Of a stretch of 64,000 bases of DNA, positions 52,063-64,000 are shown in pieces. Within the stretch, counting starts at the first letter, position 1, and each line of letters begins with the position of its first letter. Position numbers and translations under genes: made by a program. The notes under the pieces were generated by a model. The model saw only the letters and a program-made list of their open reading frames with translations, ran no database searches and was not told the origin of the DNA. Origin of the DNA: Gadus chalcogrammus (taxonomy: Eukaryota; Chordata; Actinopteri; Gadiformes; Gadidae); NCBI RefSeq assembly GCF_026213295.1, contig NC_079425.1, positions 9,434,872-9,498,871 of the forward strand, given 5' to 3'.

Positions 52063-54390
52063 TATCTCAAGCAAAACTTTGCATCCTTCCCATAATTGTA
52101 ACAAACAAAAAGAGTGACAAAATAGCACTGTGTGTGTGTGTGTGTGTGTGCGTTGCGCCTGGCTGTTTTTCTCCTTGTGAGTGTCCTCTATCTATCTTGC
52201 AGCCTTTTCAATCTTCCCCACCATCCCCATCCCCACGTATGCATGTGCGTGTGCGTGTGTCCGTGCGCATGTGCATACGTGCGTGTGTGCGATGAACCAG
52301 AGACAAGTGCCACGGGGTAAACATGTCCACTGCTACGTCTGTGCTCCTGAATGGGTGAATTAAGCATGCACCACCAGGCTGAGTGGATGGATATTCTCCC
52401 AAGCACACACGCTGGTACACTCACCAACATGCACACAAATGTACCTTTAATGAGGCTAGGCCAGAAGCACACACCAGCCCAAGGGAGCTCGGTGCTGTGT
52501 TAAGAAACTGTTCAATGTTAACTTTAACATGCAATCCACACTCACACACTTGTAAGCAGAATCCTGCATTATTAAATGTGTGCCGGTAGGGTAATTAAGA
52601 CTCTTGTAGTTCCTTCATAATTCATCTGCATTAAAAGGGGCAATTGTTTTGCTGGTATAAACGAGAGCTGGCACATGATGTGCTGGTCGATGAGCCAACA
52701 TGACACTTGGCATGGCTGTCTTTGTAATTCTGTCTGCAGGCTGTGTGGCTAAATGACTGTGGAAGTGATAGAGGGGTTAATCGGTTGATTACAGCTAAAG
52801 TGCTTGACCTGGCTCAGCAGCTTTACCACAGGCCATATGCAAGGAACACTGGTTCTGTTTACTTAAGCGACTTGCACCCATCTTAATATTTGGATTTGAA
52901 AACTGTTTTCTTAGAAACGGTTGAACGATGAAGACCACCGTTTTCAGAACTTGTGCTGTACACCACATTCAATCTGGACTGAACGGTTCTTATACATGAG
53001 TAGATCGAAAAATGGTTCTAGAATCTAGATATTTATGTTAATTAGGCAGGGCCTTTATTATTTGGAAATACCGGGCAAAGGTCAATGATTGTCTCATATA
53101 TAGCAAGCAATACCAATATGGAAGATACTTGTGCAATGTGTGTGTCTCATGATATATCTTACCCATATTTGTGCATTGCAATTTGTGCAATTTGTGCATT
53201 GCAATTAGCATGTTCTGAAGTAAAAATATAATATCATTAAAAGCAAAGTTGCATTTCATCACAGACGAAAGCTTGATCTGTACAAAGCATTTCCCACACA
53301 ACAGAGCATAAGCCTATGTAATTATCTTCAATAAATGATAAACATAATAAAAGAGCAAAATGTAATCTTATATTAAGAGACAAATTATAAAGCTATACTA
53401 TGCAAAATAATAAAAGCTCCATTAAGCTTCAACTTATTATGTCGCCATTTAAATGTTAATGAAAATATGGTGAATAGATATTGTTGCATATTCCTGTCCA
53501 ATTAATTATGCATGAAACAAAAAGATAAATGAAATTTAATAAAGATGAGCAGTGAAGAGTGTTCAACTGAAGGATACTAATCTTTTCTTGAATAGTTTAT
53601 GGAAAGGGAAGACAAACATTGCTCCACTGTTGTGATGAAAATGAGGAAGCTGGTATTCTAATTGATGCTCTCTGGTTAGGCTGTATAATGGCTAAGATAA
53701 CAATATTACAATTAACTTATCACCTATTTACTAGGTATTTATGTTATTTAGTTGCCAGTATTTTCCTGTGAGCAGTAGATGAGAGCAAGAGACTTATTCC
53801 CCAAACTGCCTCACCGTGATCTCCATAATAACACATAATGCGTAGATTAATATTGATAATTTGGATTTAAGTCTTAGCCAGTAGCTGATCCTTTTATCCA
53901 CCCTAAAGATCAGAACAGTTAGTAAATGGTTGGATAATAATTGGACATAAGCGGGCCATTGATCATGAATACTTAGTTACTCTCCCCCAATAACAGATTG
54001 AATAGGTTCTTACAAATGTGCAGCTATTGAGTGACATGTGCAGCTATTTAATTGACACTAGCAGGCAGTGTACTGGAAATGGAGAGCCAGTACAGAACAT
54101 ATTTGTTGCTAATATTATATGTCATTCGTATATCTTCAAGAAGTAATGACTATGACCCCTTTATGTTAAAAAGAAAAACATATCAATATATGTTTGAGCA
54201 TAGCCCGATATGAATGAAAAACAGAACAAATAAAATCATTATTAGCCATCAGATCAAAACAAAAGATTTGATCGTGCACCATGGCCAGTTTGAAAATGTC
54301 ATTTTATGAATTACAGGCCTAATGACAGCAAAGCTCAACTCATAATACCTTGATCTTTCCTAGACTCTCAATCAAAGAGTTCCATTCTTT
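52063..54390. other. Intergenic sequence with short GT tract
   Basis: (GT)n at 52,130-52,150 and a degenerate GT/CG tract at 52,245-52,290. 52,480-52,860 is repeat-poor and may be conserved. TTTGTGCATTGCAA is tandemly repeated near 53,168-53,205. No gene was recognised. Confidence 0.45.
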
Positions 54391-54394
54391 TTAA

Positions 54395-55821
54395 AGGGAT
54401 ACTTCACCAGTGGAGATATGAAGGTTATATGAACTAAATAATTCTACGTATTATAAATGTGCAAAAAAAAATTGAGATCGGTTCATCCCAGCCTGAGAAA
54501 AGGCAAAAAAGTGTCTCTCTGGCTCAAAAGTAAGAAATCCTCCAACTACCACAGTGCATTGCGCCCGCTGCACCGCCCGCCTGTTTCCGTTTGGAGGGGG
54601 AAGGACCCATGGTCCTAGCGTGAGTGGTAGCGCGAGCAAACTTTGTGTAAACATATCCCCGTGATACGTTCTAGTTTAGACTTCTGCTCCTGTTTTTTCA
54701 AAGGCATCATTTGTATATTACTGTACAGCATAAAAAACATTTGCTAATTACAGTAGCTCAGCATATCAAGTATTTGTGCTCAACCTTTTCTCCCCAGTTG
54801 AAATAAGTGTTTATCCTATACAGTAGGCGTACTTTAGTATAACAGCACTCGGGTTAGTAAATAAATCAAAACAACCAACTTGAATTCGAAGTATTATTCA
54901 TGAAAAAATATGAACTATTTACAAAAATGTAACGTGTAGAGTCAAAATAGTCACAGCTCATCTTGAGCATCTACTGTCTCCTGGTAGCCACGGTACTGCC
55001 CATCTTGTGCTGGGTAATTAGCTCTGATGGCCTGGACAACACAGAAAGAAAGAGAACAACATTAGCAAAGCAAGATAAATTATGCTTTGAGTAGCCTATA
55101 CAGCATTACACAGACTTCAAGCTAACGTAACGTAGCCTATGCTCTGCCAATAAGATCGGCTACTTTCGGATAGCTACATTGTCAGTTTCCCCGGGACTCA
55201 AAACTATTGTAGTAAATGTGTTAGTAAAAAAAAAAACACTTACTCTACGCTCAGAACTCTGTTTCTCCCGGCGGGCTTTGCCTAGCGTTTCCAGTTCACT
55301 TTCTGGGTCTAGAAATATGTATCCAATACCCAACTGTTCAGATGAGGCGTAAAGCCTGGTTGAGAGGTTACACACATGGCCCCGTCCTCACCAGATTCGC
55401 AGCAGCCTCCTCCTCTATTTGTGTAAATTCTTCCTGGCTGTATTCTGGCTCCAACAATAGATTTTCAAAATCCACTTGGCTGTTTCACATTGCAAATTCC
55501 TCCTCTAGCTAAGCGGTGAAGAAACATGGCGGACATTGTGTTTACATCTCGTACGCAAGCTCCCGCCCCCCCTCATTCCTTATTGGTGGGCTCACAAATT
55601 TGTGGAAACAGTGGTTTGTAGTCCTCTGCACTTTTAGCAGGCAAGCAAAGTTCTCCCGAGATGACGTCAAACGCGTCATTTGACGTCATCTCGTGAAAAA
55701 ATTATATAAGGAAAGCTGGGCCAGGGGAAGACTGGGTTAGACTGAGGTGAAAACTTTTTTTATGTTACAACAGTGATTTTATAATGACAGAACGCCGGTT
55801 CTGAATGGGTGAAGTATCCCT
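54395..55821 (-). mobile_element. TTAA-type DNA transposon derivative carrying exon remnants (P2X7-like ORF suspected)
   Basis: Terminal inverted repeats AGGGATACTTCACC at both ends are flanked by TTAA (54391-54394 and 55822-55825), as in Kolobok or piggyBac elements. On the minus strand three exon-like pieces survive. The first, to about 55,392, encodes SQVDFENLLLEPEYSQEEF and IEEEAAANL before a GTGAGG donor. The second, ending at 55,244 before GTAAGT, encodes PESELETLGKARREKQSSERR-type sequence. The third, after a pyrimidine-rich TTGTCCAG acceptor, at 55,031-54,951 encodes AIRANYPAQDGQYRGYQ and ends in DEL and a stop. The IRxxYPAxDGQYxGY ending recalls the C-terminus of P2X7-like domain proteins found in fish transposons; that link is from memory. 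The first piece has an internal stop and the main middle part is absent, so it is a deletion derivative. Confidence 0.75.
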
Positions 55822-55894
55822 TTAAGTTTGAGTCCACACACATCGCATGGAGTATGTGGCTGTTACAGCCACATCCTGGTCCACTTTTAGTCAC

Positions 55895-56854
55895 TTAGGG
55901 CCCTATCTTGCATCGGCGCAATTTACTTTCTCACTGGCGCATGTGTCGTGTCTAGTTTGCAACTGGCGCAGAGCGTTCTTTTCCCTCCTGCGCCACACGT
56001 CGGTAAATTAGGGAATGATCTTGTGCCCCAAGGGGCGGTTCGGCGAAAGGAGGAGGCGTGTTCTGGCGCAAACGTTCCCCGGTGCTATTTTGCAGTTTCA
56101 GAAATCACTTTTGCAGTTTCAGAAATCACGGCGCGTTGTTCAGATGCGATTTTAAGGGCGCATGCATACACTTTGCTTCTCTCATCTACCTAGCCACACA
56201 TTCTTGGTAAATTATTTGGGAAAGAACAGCTGATACAGTGGTAATAAGTTGTACTTTTAAATCAATGCATCTGCAAACACCGTACAGCAAACACATATTT
56301 TCTTGACACAGACATCATGTACATGCCCATAACTTTTAGGATTGATGAGTATTTGATCGTGAGAAAACATTGTTTTACCGCGAGTGAGTGTTAAAAAGAA
56401 TGAATGAATGCGGGCGCGCGTGTGTGTGTGCATCCATCTGTTTAAACACACACAAACTAAACACGTAACGCATTATACAGTCCATGCATATTAGGAACAC
56501 AAGTCGATAACGATAATGCATACAATACTGAAGAAACAATGTTTATAATGTATTGCTTATATCATTAAATAGAACCACAGTTACCGCATATCATATGTGT
56601 GCTAAGTTTTCTTTGCCAAAATTTATTTGAGGACTCGAGATGGGAGCTGGCACTCTCATTGGTTTATTGCACGTTACGCCCAAACCACACCTAAAGATAA
56701 TTAGGCTACTTCAGACCAACCCTTTTTAGATTTGTGCCGGACGAAAGATAAAATAGCACCGGTAAAATAGCAACATCGCCATAGAACCACCCACAAAGCT
56801 ACTTGCGCCTGGCGCTTCTCACTTGCGTTTCAGACTGTTAAAATAGGGCCCTAA
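55895..56854. mobile_element. Non-autonomous Harbinger-like element (960 bp)
   Basis: Both ends read TTAGGGCCCTAT inward. GTCAC flanks each side (55890-55894 and 56855-56859) and may be a duplication or chance; Harbinger elements normally duplicate TWA, so TTA/TAA at the ends may belong to that. CpG-rich subterminal words such as TGCGCCTGGCGCTTCTCACT and TTGCACGTTACGCCCAAACC match my memory of fish Harbinger repeats. A 21 bp exact tandem duplication (TTTTGCAGTTTC...) lies at 56088-56129. No transposase ORF is present. Confidence 0.82.
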
Positions 56855-56859
56855 GTCAC

Positions 56860-59800
56860 ACATTGTGTGTTCATTGACATCCTGGTATTCATACAAGATA
56901 CATGTTGCCTATCAATGGTATGTGGAAAAAAAAACGAAGTTAAAGTCTGGTGTTAGTAAATTAAAAAGTTCATAGTTGCTACACCTTGCTATTTTTAAAT
57001 GTGTTGTTCTGGTTTGTCTGCCTTATTTGTTGCATTTCAGAAACACAGGAAGTTCTCGCAGAGCTCTTTAAAAAGGTCAGCTCGGCTCCTTGATCCCCAG
57101 CAGTGACATTTGATAGACAAAGGGAGAAATTCTGCAATTTGTGGAGATGATGCCAAAGCTCATTCACATGTTACACAGAGCAATCTGAATATGTGACACA
57201 AAGGGTTTCTACCCCTCCAGGTTTCAGCTTCACGTTCACTCAGCCCTTCCTTCAGCAACGTTCTTTACTGTGAGACACCTTGTGGGTTTTACATGTCATC
57301 TCGCTGAAACGGTAAACATTGATTGTTTGGCACGTCAACTTGCGAGCAAGCGTGTTGAACAACCACCCGAGTTGAATTGCGCCTTACAACCACGCAAGTT
57401 CAACCACACCAGGAACCAGAATGCTAGTGTGGTTATGATTTAGGTGAGCTCCGTTCTGCGAGAACGAATAGAACCGTCTGAAGCCATTCAATCCATCGTG
57501 GCCCAAAACAGACTACCACTCCTATACCTATCCTCCTGCTTTTAGCCCAATGTTTTGTGCTGCCTGCAGTCTTGAGTGCAGCATGCTGTGGTAGCTAAAG
57601 GCACTCGTTAAAGGCAATAACTTATCTCGCGTTTGAAGCTAATGGAGGAATACTGGCCGCAGTGAAAAATAAATTACATTCAACCCCTCCTCCCATCGTT
57701 CCCCCATCTCTCTCTCTCTCCACCCTTCTTGACCTGTAGTGTGATGTAGCAGCGGTGAGAGTGGGCATTACAGTATTAGAATTTATCTGTGCTGCATGAC
57801 GCTGACTGATCCATTTGGAAATAATGTACTGGGGGCTGAGCATTACAGGGACTCTGTAGCTAACGGGCTTGCCCGTGGCCCACCGATGTAGATCATTCAA
57901 GCTGGCCGAGCTCATCAACTCCTACAGTTCTTGGCAGGGCAGCACAGTCTGACCAGACGTTCAAGGTCTGCAGTAAAGCCTCTTTCTTGCAGTAAAAAAA
58001 AATAAAACATTAATTACTTGATCCTGGTCTCATTCTTGTTACACACTTATTCTCATTCACCTGTTTAGCCTCCTTTTTATTTATAAAGGTCTTTACTTTT
58101 TTTTTCCCTCCCTATTATTAAATGCCATGAACCAAACAGGACCCTGGCATTGTGTTAAGGGAACTTGTCCGAACATTCGCCTTGAGTCAGTTATACTCTG
58201 CTAAAGGGATATGCTATTATGGATCCATCCCTTTTTTTCAGTTTTCATCGATTTTGAGTCATAACTGAATACGTTAATACCCTTGTTTTTGACCATAGTT
58301 TTAATGTGTATCATGCAATCCAGTTAAATCTCTGAAGCTCTGCCCAGGTATTATATTACTTTACATTTGATTTATATTGGGATGTCAAACTTAGTTTGAA
58401 AGCATACCAAATGCATTCTAGAAAAAAAAATTAATAGCTGTTTTTGATCAAAGCACCTTTTCGTAGGAAACCAGGCTTTAGACACAGGGGCTGCCTTGAT
58501 GAATCCCAGCTACAGAGAGGTCAGAGACGGCTATTGCATAGCAATGTGTTTTTCGCAGTAGGTAGGGGTAGAGAGGAGACTAATAAGATCATAAGAGTTG
58601 AGGAAGAGGGGGTACCCACGGGAGCCGGCAAAAATGTTTTTTTAGTAACATTTTTAAAAGAAAGTGGTTTGAAAATATAATGATGTCTACTTTGAAATGC
58701 ATCAGTAATAAGGAGTGTACTGTTTTGTTCTCGGATATGGAGGCGGATTGCAATTCCCCAGTCCAGTTGAAGTGCGGGGGTTAGAAGGGGCGATAGGTGA
58801 GAATTACGAATGGGAAATGTGTGATTGCGAGAAGGAGGCATTTTTATTTCCTTGGTCTTTGTCCAGGTGTGCTGTGCAGGCGAGGGAATAAAGAACAATC
58901 TCATTATTTGTTCTTGTTCTCGTTTCTCTTAATATAATAATGTGCTTTATATCTTGTGTTCTTTTGTGCATTCTAACAATGAGATTGAGCACAAAACGTT
59001 TCCGGCCATGGATGAATGATGAACAATGAATGCTTTGTACGTCTAAATTATCTGATCTTCATAATTCTCCCAACTCCATATGAGGTTGCAGACTATTAAC
59101 CCAATGTATTATACATTCTGTAATCAGAACGGTCTAATATGATACATATATAAGCCAAGTAGGCCTATGTTTTTTCTTGATTTATTTATTATTGTAAGGG
59201 ACTGCGAGATGCATCGTCCACTGCAGTATCAAGCAGATTTTTTTGCCCCTCAAATATTTGACCAAGCAATGCTTGGTCAAAGCAGTGCTACCTAATATTT
59301 TTATGATACACTGTAGCCAATATATGGAAGTCTGGTACTTAAATGTAGCTAGTAATAAGAATCTGCATGAAGATATGACTTGTGTCTAGTCTACCCCATT
59401 ACCCAATATAATTTAAATGATCACAAAGTGTGTGTGCATGTTTGTGTGTGGGTGCGGGTTGGATGTGGTGATGTACGGGTATATGTGTGTGTGTGCGTTG
59501 GTGTGTGTCTGATGACATCTTAAGTGTGAAATCTCTTCCAATGAGAGCATATGCTGAAGTGTCAGGGTGGGGTGTTGGTTGAGAGCAGTCATGGCTATTT
59601 TCTGACTCACTAGCTGTGCGAATGGGTAGATTAGCTGTGCACTGTCCTGTAACATAGGTCGTTACGACACTGTAGGAGATCCATAGGGAATTGAGGTCAA
59701 GGTCAAGTCTTAGACGATGACCTCCGCAAACCTGTCTGGCTCTTTCTGAACTCCACTACCAAGGTGGGCTGCTAAAATAATTCAGGAAAAAAATTAATCG

Positions 59801-60555
59801 CTTGAGCAGGCTTTGTTGAAATTCAAACTGCAGAGATAGCTATCATCTACTGGTCCACCATTAAAAGGTTTAACTGCGCCAGGGCTGCAAGAGAGATCCC
59901 GTGCAACCAGCCCAATTTCAGATAATCGACACAAAAATTGCACATTTTAGTGTGCGTTCATCGTGTCTCCGGTAGATGTTTTATTTTATTATCTCTTTCG
60001 TCTTTTTACTGTGGATAATCATTTGTAATTTAGCAAAATACATCATACCATTACTGCGTGGCTTGGTTCAGACTGGGCTCGTTATCTCACTGCCCAAAAA
60101 AAAGGAAAAATGTCTAATTTTTGGGATGGTAGACAGATAAAAGATGTCAATTATAGAGCAACAACTCATCCAAATCGTCAACTGTAAATGTCTAGTTTGT
60201 TGTATCTATTTCAGCTGCACATGTGCACCACAAGCGGCCCCCATGTGGATGTCCCAACGCTATCAGTCTGTGCTTTGATGTGGTTTATCTTTAAACCTCA
60301 CCGCCACCCCCAGCCATCCGCCTGCCCCCCTCGGGGTCAGCACCTTTGATGTTTCTCATGTGCCCTGCCAAATAGAATATTTAATAAGGAGTCATTATCA
60401 TTTTGATTTCTTGCTCAATGGGAAAGGGTGACCTCTGGCATTTAGCTGAGGGTATCTCATTGAAGGAAGGGGTAATTGAAGCAATAAGGATGTGTGCATG
60501 GTTTAGGGTTTGGTCGAAGCGTGCAGGCAGTCTCGCTGTTTATAATTTGTGTTGA
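56860..60555. other. Intergenic sequence, no gene recognised
   Basis: 57,000-57,330, 57,560-57,960 and 59,690-60,540 are repeat-poor and could hold conserved elements. A 25 bp palindrome, TTTGACCAAGCA-A-TGCTTGGTCAAA, lies at 59257-59281. A degenerate GT tract lies at 59,427-59,508. No coding signal was recognised. Confidence 0.45.
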
Positions 60556-60557
60556 CA

Positions 60558-60605
60558 TTTTTTTTTTTTTTTTGGTAGGACAAAAGAGGATTTATTATCT
60601 TGTTT

Positions 60606-60667
<62 letters not shown>
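60558..60667. repeat. Poly-T followed by (AT)n microsatellite
   Basis: T16 at 60558-60573, then (AT)29 at 60610-60667. The AT array is self-complementary and cruciform-prone. Confidence 0.95.
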
Positions 60668-60672
<5 letters not shown>

Positions 60673-62189
60673 GTTATGGAATCACAAAAGGTATTTTATG
60701 TTAGAAGAAATGATCATGCTGATCCAAAGCCAGCAATAATATTTTTGGGTGCTTGAATACCTGAATAACTCCAAGACGAATGTGCTACATCACAAGCTTT
60801 TGCATCACAATTTTTGCTGCAGCCATTTTTGGTAGCAGACTGCATACTGTTCAGGCTCTAAATGGTTACTCTCAGGTCCCGGTACCGTTGGTAATACTTT
60901 TTCACAGTTGTTGAGAGATGAAAGACTCTGCGTTATGGGAAGGTTCAGAGGAACTCTTTGCTTAAGCAGTGCCCTGGTTGTGCTGTAGATAGCATCAGGT
61001 ATACAGATAATGAACACTGAATAATAATCCCTTTGGAGGTGCATGGCTTCTCACATTGGAGCACCGTCAAGGGTAATCAGGCTACCTAAAATACCCAAAA
61101 GCTTGAACTGTCAAGATCACAATTGATCTGATGAATACTTTCTAGGTCCATTCAAAATCACATGGGAGCAGGACTCCCTGAGGAATTGTAATATGTTTTC
61201 CATATGTTGATATTACTTGAAAAGCAGTGTGAAAGAAGCTCCTCTAATGGGATTGTGAGGTTCTTGGTAGACTTACCAAGAAGACTTATTTATTCTGTAA
61301 TGATTGAATACCATCCATACATACATACATACAGTTAATTTTTCCAACATCGAAGCTTCAGATTGTTTTAGACGTTGTTTGTCAGAATGTGTCCTTTACA
61401 ATTATGTTAATCCTACAAAAAATGTTACTGCATTGGTCCATTCCTTGAATTGAGTGTACAGTTCTAATGAATTTTCCGTTGATACATACAAAGAAAATCA
61501 TTTAGATGTCACAGGTCACAGCTGTAATTGCTCCCACGCAAACATTTAGCGACGTTTACCGTACCAGGCATTCGCTTATTGAGGTTCATGGAAAGAGTCG
61601 AGTCGGTAGCAGCCTGTCCTTAAAAAAAAATCCTCTGGGAATCGGAAAAAAATACGCTCTGTTTCTATCTTTTGTCATTTCCACACATGTGGCACTCAGC
61701 CAAGACACGTTTTCAGTCAATTAGCCAGAATTAATTATAATAGTTTGAAATTTTCATCAGCTCATAATGTGGGTGTAATTACTGTATAATTACTGGAATG
61801 GTTTGATTGCAGCACAAAGGAGACCAAGCATCTTAGTAAGGTCTCATGCAGCATTGCTAATTGAATGATCTTAATGGCCTTTTTATTTGGCGTTCTTATT
61901 TCAAAATGTGTGCAAAGAAAGTAAACAAAAAAGATGCAAGAACTTCTTCTTCTCTTATCGAATTAGGGAGGTCAAGGATAACAAACAAGTGTGTAATTGT
62001 GGGTCAAGCAACTAAGATATTAGATTCCCCAATTAGAGTGTTGTGCCGTCGATGATAAGCTGGTTTCTCCTTGCTGTAAAGCACTACGACCTTGGAGTTA
62101 TAGAAAATAGCATGGATATCGTTCAATCGCTGAATGGGCTTCTGTCTGTGATAGCTCACACTGGAGTCACATAGACAGTATCTTTCCAA
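60668..62189. other. Intergenic sequence, possible conserved block
   Basis: (CATA)n lies at about 61,316-61,331. 61,500-62,050 has AATTAATTATAAT words and no repeats and may be regulatory. No gene was recognised. Confidence 0.4.
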
Positions 62190-62303
62190 TGCACGCAAGC
62201 GCACACATCCATGCACGCGCACACACACACAGGACACGCACACAAACAAACACACACACACACACACACACATACAGTACACATACACAAACAAACAAAC
62301 ACA

Positions 62304-62370
<67 letters not shown>
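62190..62370. repeat. Compound (CA)n microsatellite
   Basis: CACG/CATG steps, CAAA interruptions, then a pure (AC)n of about 70 bp. Confidence 0.95.
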
Positions 62371-62375
<5 letters not shown>

Positions 62376-62935
62376 CAAACTGTTCCAAGTGCATCATACA
62401 TGGACGAGCATCTCATCTTAACGGGCATCATCGTTTGCGCCATGGAAAGAGATACTTTGCAGACGGTCGTTCTCTTTGCACAGTTCCCAGCAGTTTTTCT
62501 TTTTGTCTTTTGTTTTAAATGCATCCTCAACTGGGGGGATGCGCCCCTTCCCCCCCCGATGGCAGCCATTCCCCCCCCGATTTCGCTGTGCCCCCCCCCC
62601 CCCGTACCCCTCTACCTCATTTGAAAAGCGAGCCAAAGTCACACAACATTAGTTGAGTGGTGGCTGCAGCGTGGCGCTGCAGAGGGCCCCATTACTCTTC
62701 CTTGACAGTATCAAAGAGAGCAGCGGAGCCCTGCCTGCGCCCCGGCCTCCCCGTCGTCACTCACCACGCGCACCACTCGCAGGAAATTGCCTCATACTTC
62801 AGCAGGCAGGAGGTGACACAGCAGCGACACCCCGCGCACGTGCCACTCTCCAGGCCCAGGGCACGAGGTGGGACGCACGCGGAGGCACGCGGACACGCAC
62901 CGATGGGCACATACACACAGGGAGACACACATTAA
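62371..62935. other. Intergenic GC-richer sequence with C-runs
   Basis: C13 at 62591-62603 and other C-runs nearby. 62,640-62,900 is CpG-rich with no ORF of recognisable type. The 204-residue + strand ORF at 62,653-63,267 runs into the CA repeat and shows no domain. Confidence 0.4.
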
Positions 62936-63039
62936 CCCACGCACACGTATGCACGCATGTGCCAGAGCTTGAATGCGCGTGCATGTGTGTGCGCAGTGCG
63001 CACACACACACACATACACACACATATACACGCATCCAT

Positions 63040-63087
<48 letters not shown>

Positions 63088-63150
63088 ACATACATATGCA
63101 CGCATGCATGCAACTGCACTTACACACAAACACACACATATGCATGCATG
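62936..63150. repeat. Degenerate CA/CG/TA alternating tract
   Basis: Long alternating purine-pyrimidine stretch with CACG, GCATGC and CATATA steps around a pure (CA)n core at about 63,044-63,081. Confidence 0.9.
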
Positions 63151-63421
63151 TGCATAGATCACACAGCAGGGTTTGGGCGGAAGAGTGCCGTCCAGAGGGG
63201 CTGGAGCCAAGCAGGACTGGGCATGGAACTCTGCGTGCTCACTCTTAGACCTATGGCCACTGATTGAGTATGACTACAGGTATGGGTCGCTCATTTCCCA
63301 CCGCAGTAGCACTCAAGAGAATGTTTTTAAAAGACCACATTTGACCTGTGTATTGGTTCCGATTTTTACTAATACTAGAATATCTGTTTTTTGGTTCATG
63401 ATAGCGTTGAATGTATAGAAC

Positions 63422-63444
63422 ATATATATATATATATATATATA
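63422..63444. repeat. (AT)n microsatellite
   Basis: Eleven to twelve AT units next to the hairpin at 63482. Confidence 0.95.
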
Positions 63445-63481
63445 CACAAAAGAGGGAGTGCTGTCTTATCTGTATATCATT

Positions 63482-63545
63482 ACGGCTGTGATTCGGTCCT
63501 GAGGAACAAGGCCACAGGCCGAGTACCGAAGTTAATCACAGCCGT
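63482..63545. repeat. Nested hairpin, 12 bp perfect outer arms
   Basis: ACGGCTGTGATT (63482-63493) and AATCACAGCCGT (63534-63545) are exact reverse complements. Inside, CGGT/ACCG (63494-63497, 63525-63528) and GGCC-ACA-GGCC form further stems. It lies just left of dispersed repeat copy B and may be part of the same element. Confidence 0.85.
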
Positions 63546-63622
63546 GCACATTGTGCTAAATTTTCAGTATGACAGCACTGCTGTGAGTGTGATATGGCTT
63601 TTATACATAAACAGTTCCACAA

Positions 63623-64000
63623 GCACCATTTATTAGTTTACAGTCAGAAGTTATAACATATTACGATTTGTTTGTTTATTTGATCGTTTATTCGGATCTG
63701 CCAACTCAAATAGTTCCACAACTGGACTAGGACTGGACTTTTGCCAAGCGAAACATAAACATTTTCCAAACTTTCTGCTTTGTGTAGGGCAACACGTGAC
63801 CGCAGGCCAGCTATTTGTGTCATGTACATGTATTTGTATCTTTCCATGGATTGTGCAACCCTTGGAGATACGAGTCTGTTGACAGTCGGTTAATTAATGG
63901 CTACGAGAAACGCCTGTAAAGCGGAGTGATACATGTGTAGTTAAATGTCCCAGTGCTGTTTTACTCTATATTAGCACCCAATGAAAGCCTGTTGTCCAAT
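63623..64000 (+). repeat. Dispersed repeat, copy B (continues past the window)
   Basis: Collinear with copy A at 31856-32250. The match still holds at the last base (TTGTCCAAT), so the copy extends beyond the right edge. Confidence 0.8.

Noticed and set aside
60610..60667. Origin or matrix attachment site at the (AT)n array
   Set aside because: AT arrays are common microsatellites and nothing else supports a special function.
62653..63267. 204-residue + strand ORF
   Set aside because: Half of it is the CA/CG microsatellite read as His/Thr; the rest has no recognisable domain.

Overview
The window reads as a piece of a teleost fish chromosome. It holds one recognisable protein-coding segment, the 3' end of zfhx3, followed by about 58 kb that looks like a gene-poor flank rich in regulatory-type sequence. 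The fish assignment rests on four things: the diverged but clearly orthologous ZFHX3 C-terminus, L2-type LINE fragments with ATT tails, Harbinger- and TTAA-type DNA elements of kinds familiar from fish genomes, and a high load of very long (CA)n, (TC)n and poly-G/C tracts. The species cannot be named from the sequence.

Layout. 2-1456 is the terminal coding exon of zfhx3 on the + strand, open at the left edge. It is followed by a long AT-rich 3' UTR that probably ends at an ATTAAA signal at 6259-6264. From there to the right edge no ORF has the look of a real gene. The long ORFs are translations of microsatellites, homopolymers or C-rich tracts.

Mobile DNA. Recognised elements are two decayed L2-like LINEs (about 20,050-21,180 on the minus strand and 35,705-36,765 on the plus strand), a PIF/Harbinger-type MITE with TTA target duplications (50,733-51,097), a 1.4 kb TTAA-type DNA transposon derivative carrying exon remnants (54,395-55,821), a 960 bp Harbinger-like element (55,895-56,854), and weaker hAT-like candidates at 25,356-25,840 and from 30,535. 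A diverged dispersed repeat occurs twice in direct orientation, at 31,856-32,250 and at the right edge. A 21 bp minisatellite is split into two arrays around 1.7 kb of other sequence that contains the Harbinger MITE.

The repeat-free parts, especially 41-48.3 kb, are dense in TAATTA homeodomain cores and ATGCAAAT octamers. They look like clustered conserved non-coding elements of the sort expected beside a developmental transcription-factor gene, but conservation cannot be tested here. The best candidate for an undescribed gene is a possible TATA-less promoter with an ETS-type site near 25,970 and a donor-like site at 26,123, together with an exon bounded by strong splice signals at 27,048-27,181. 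It could be a non-coding transcript. I did not find a convincing new protein system.
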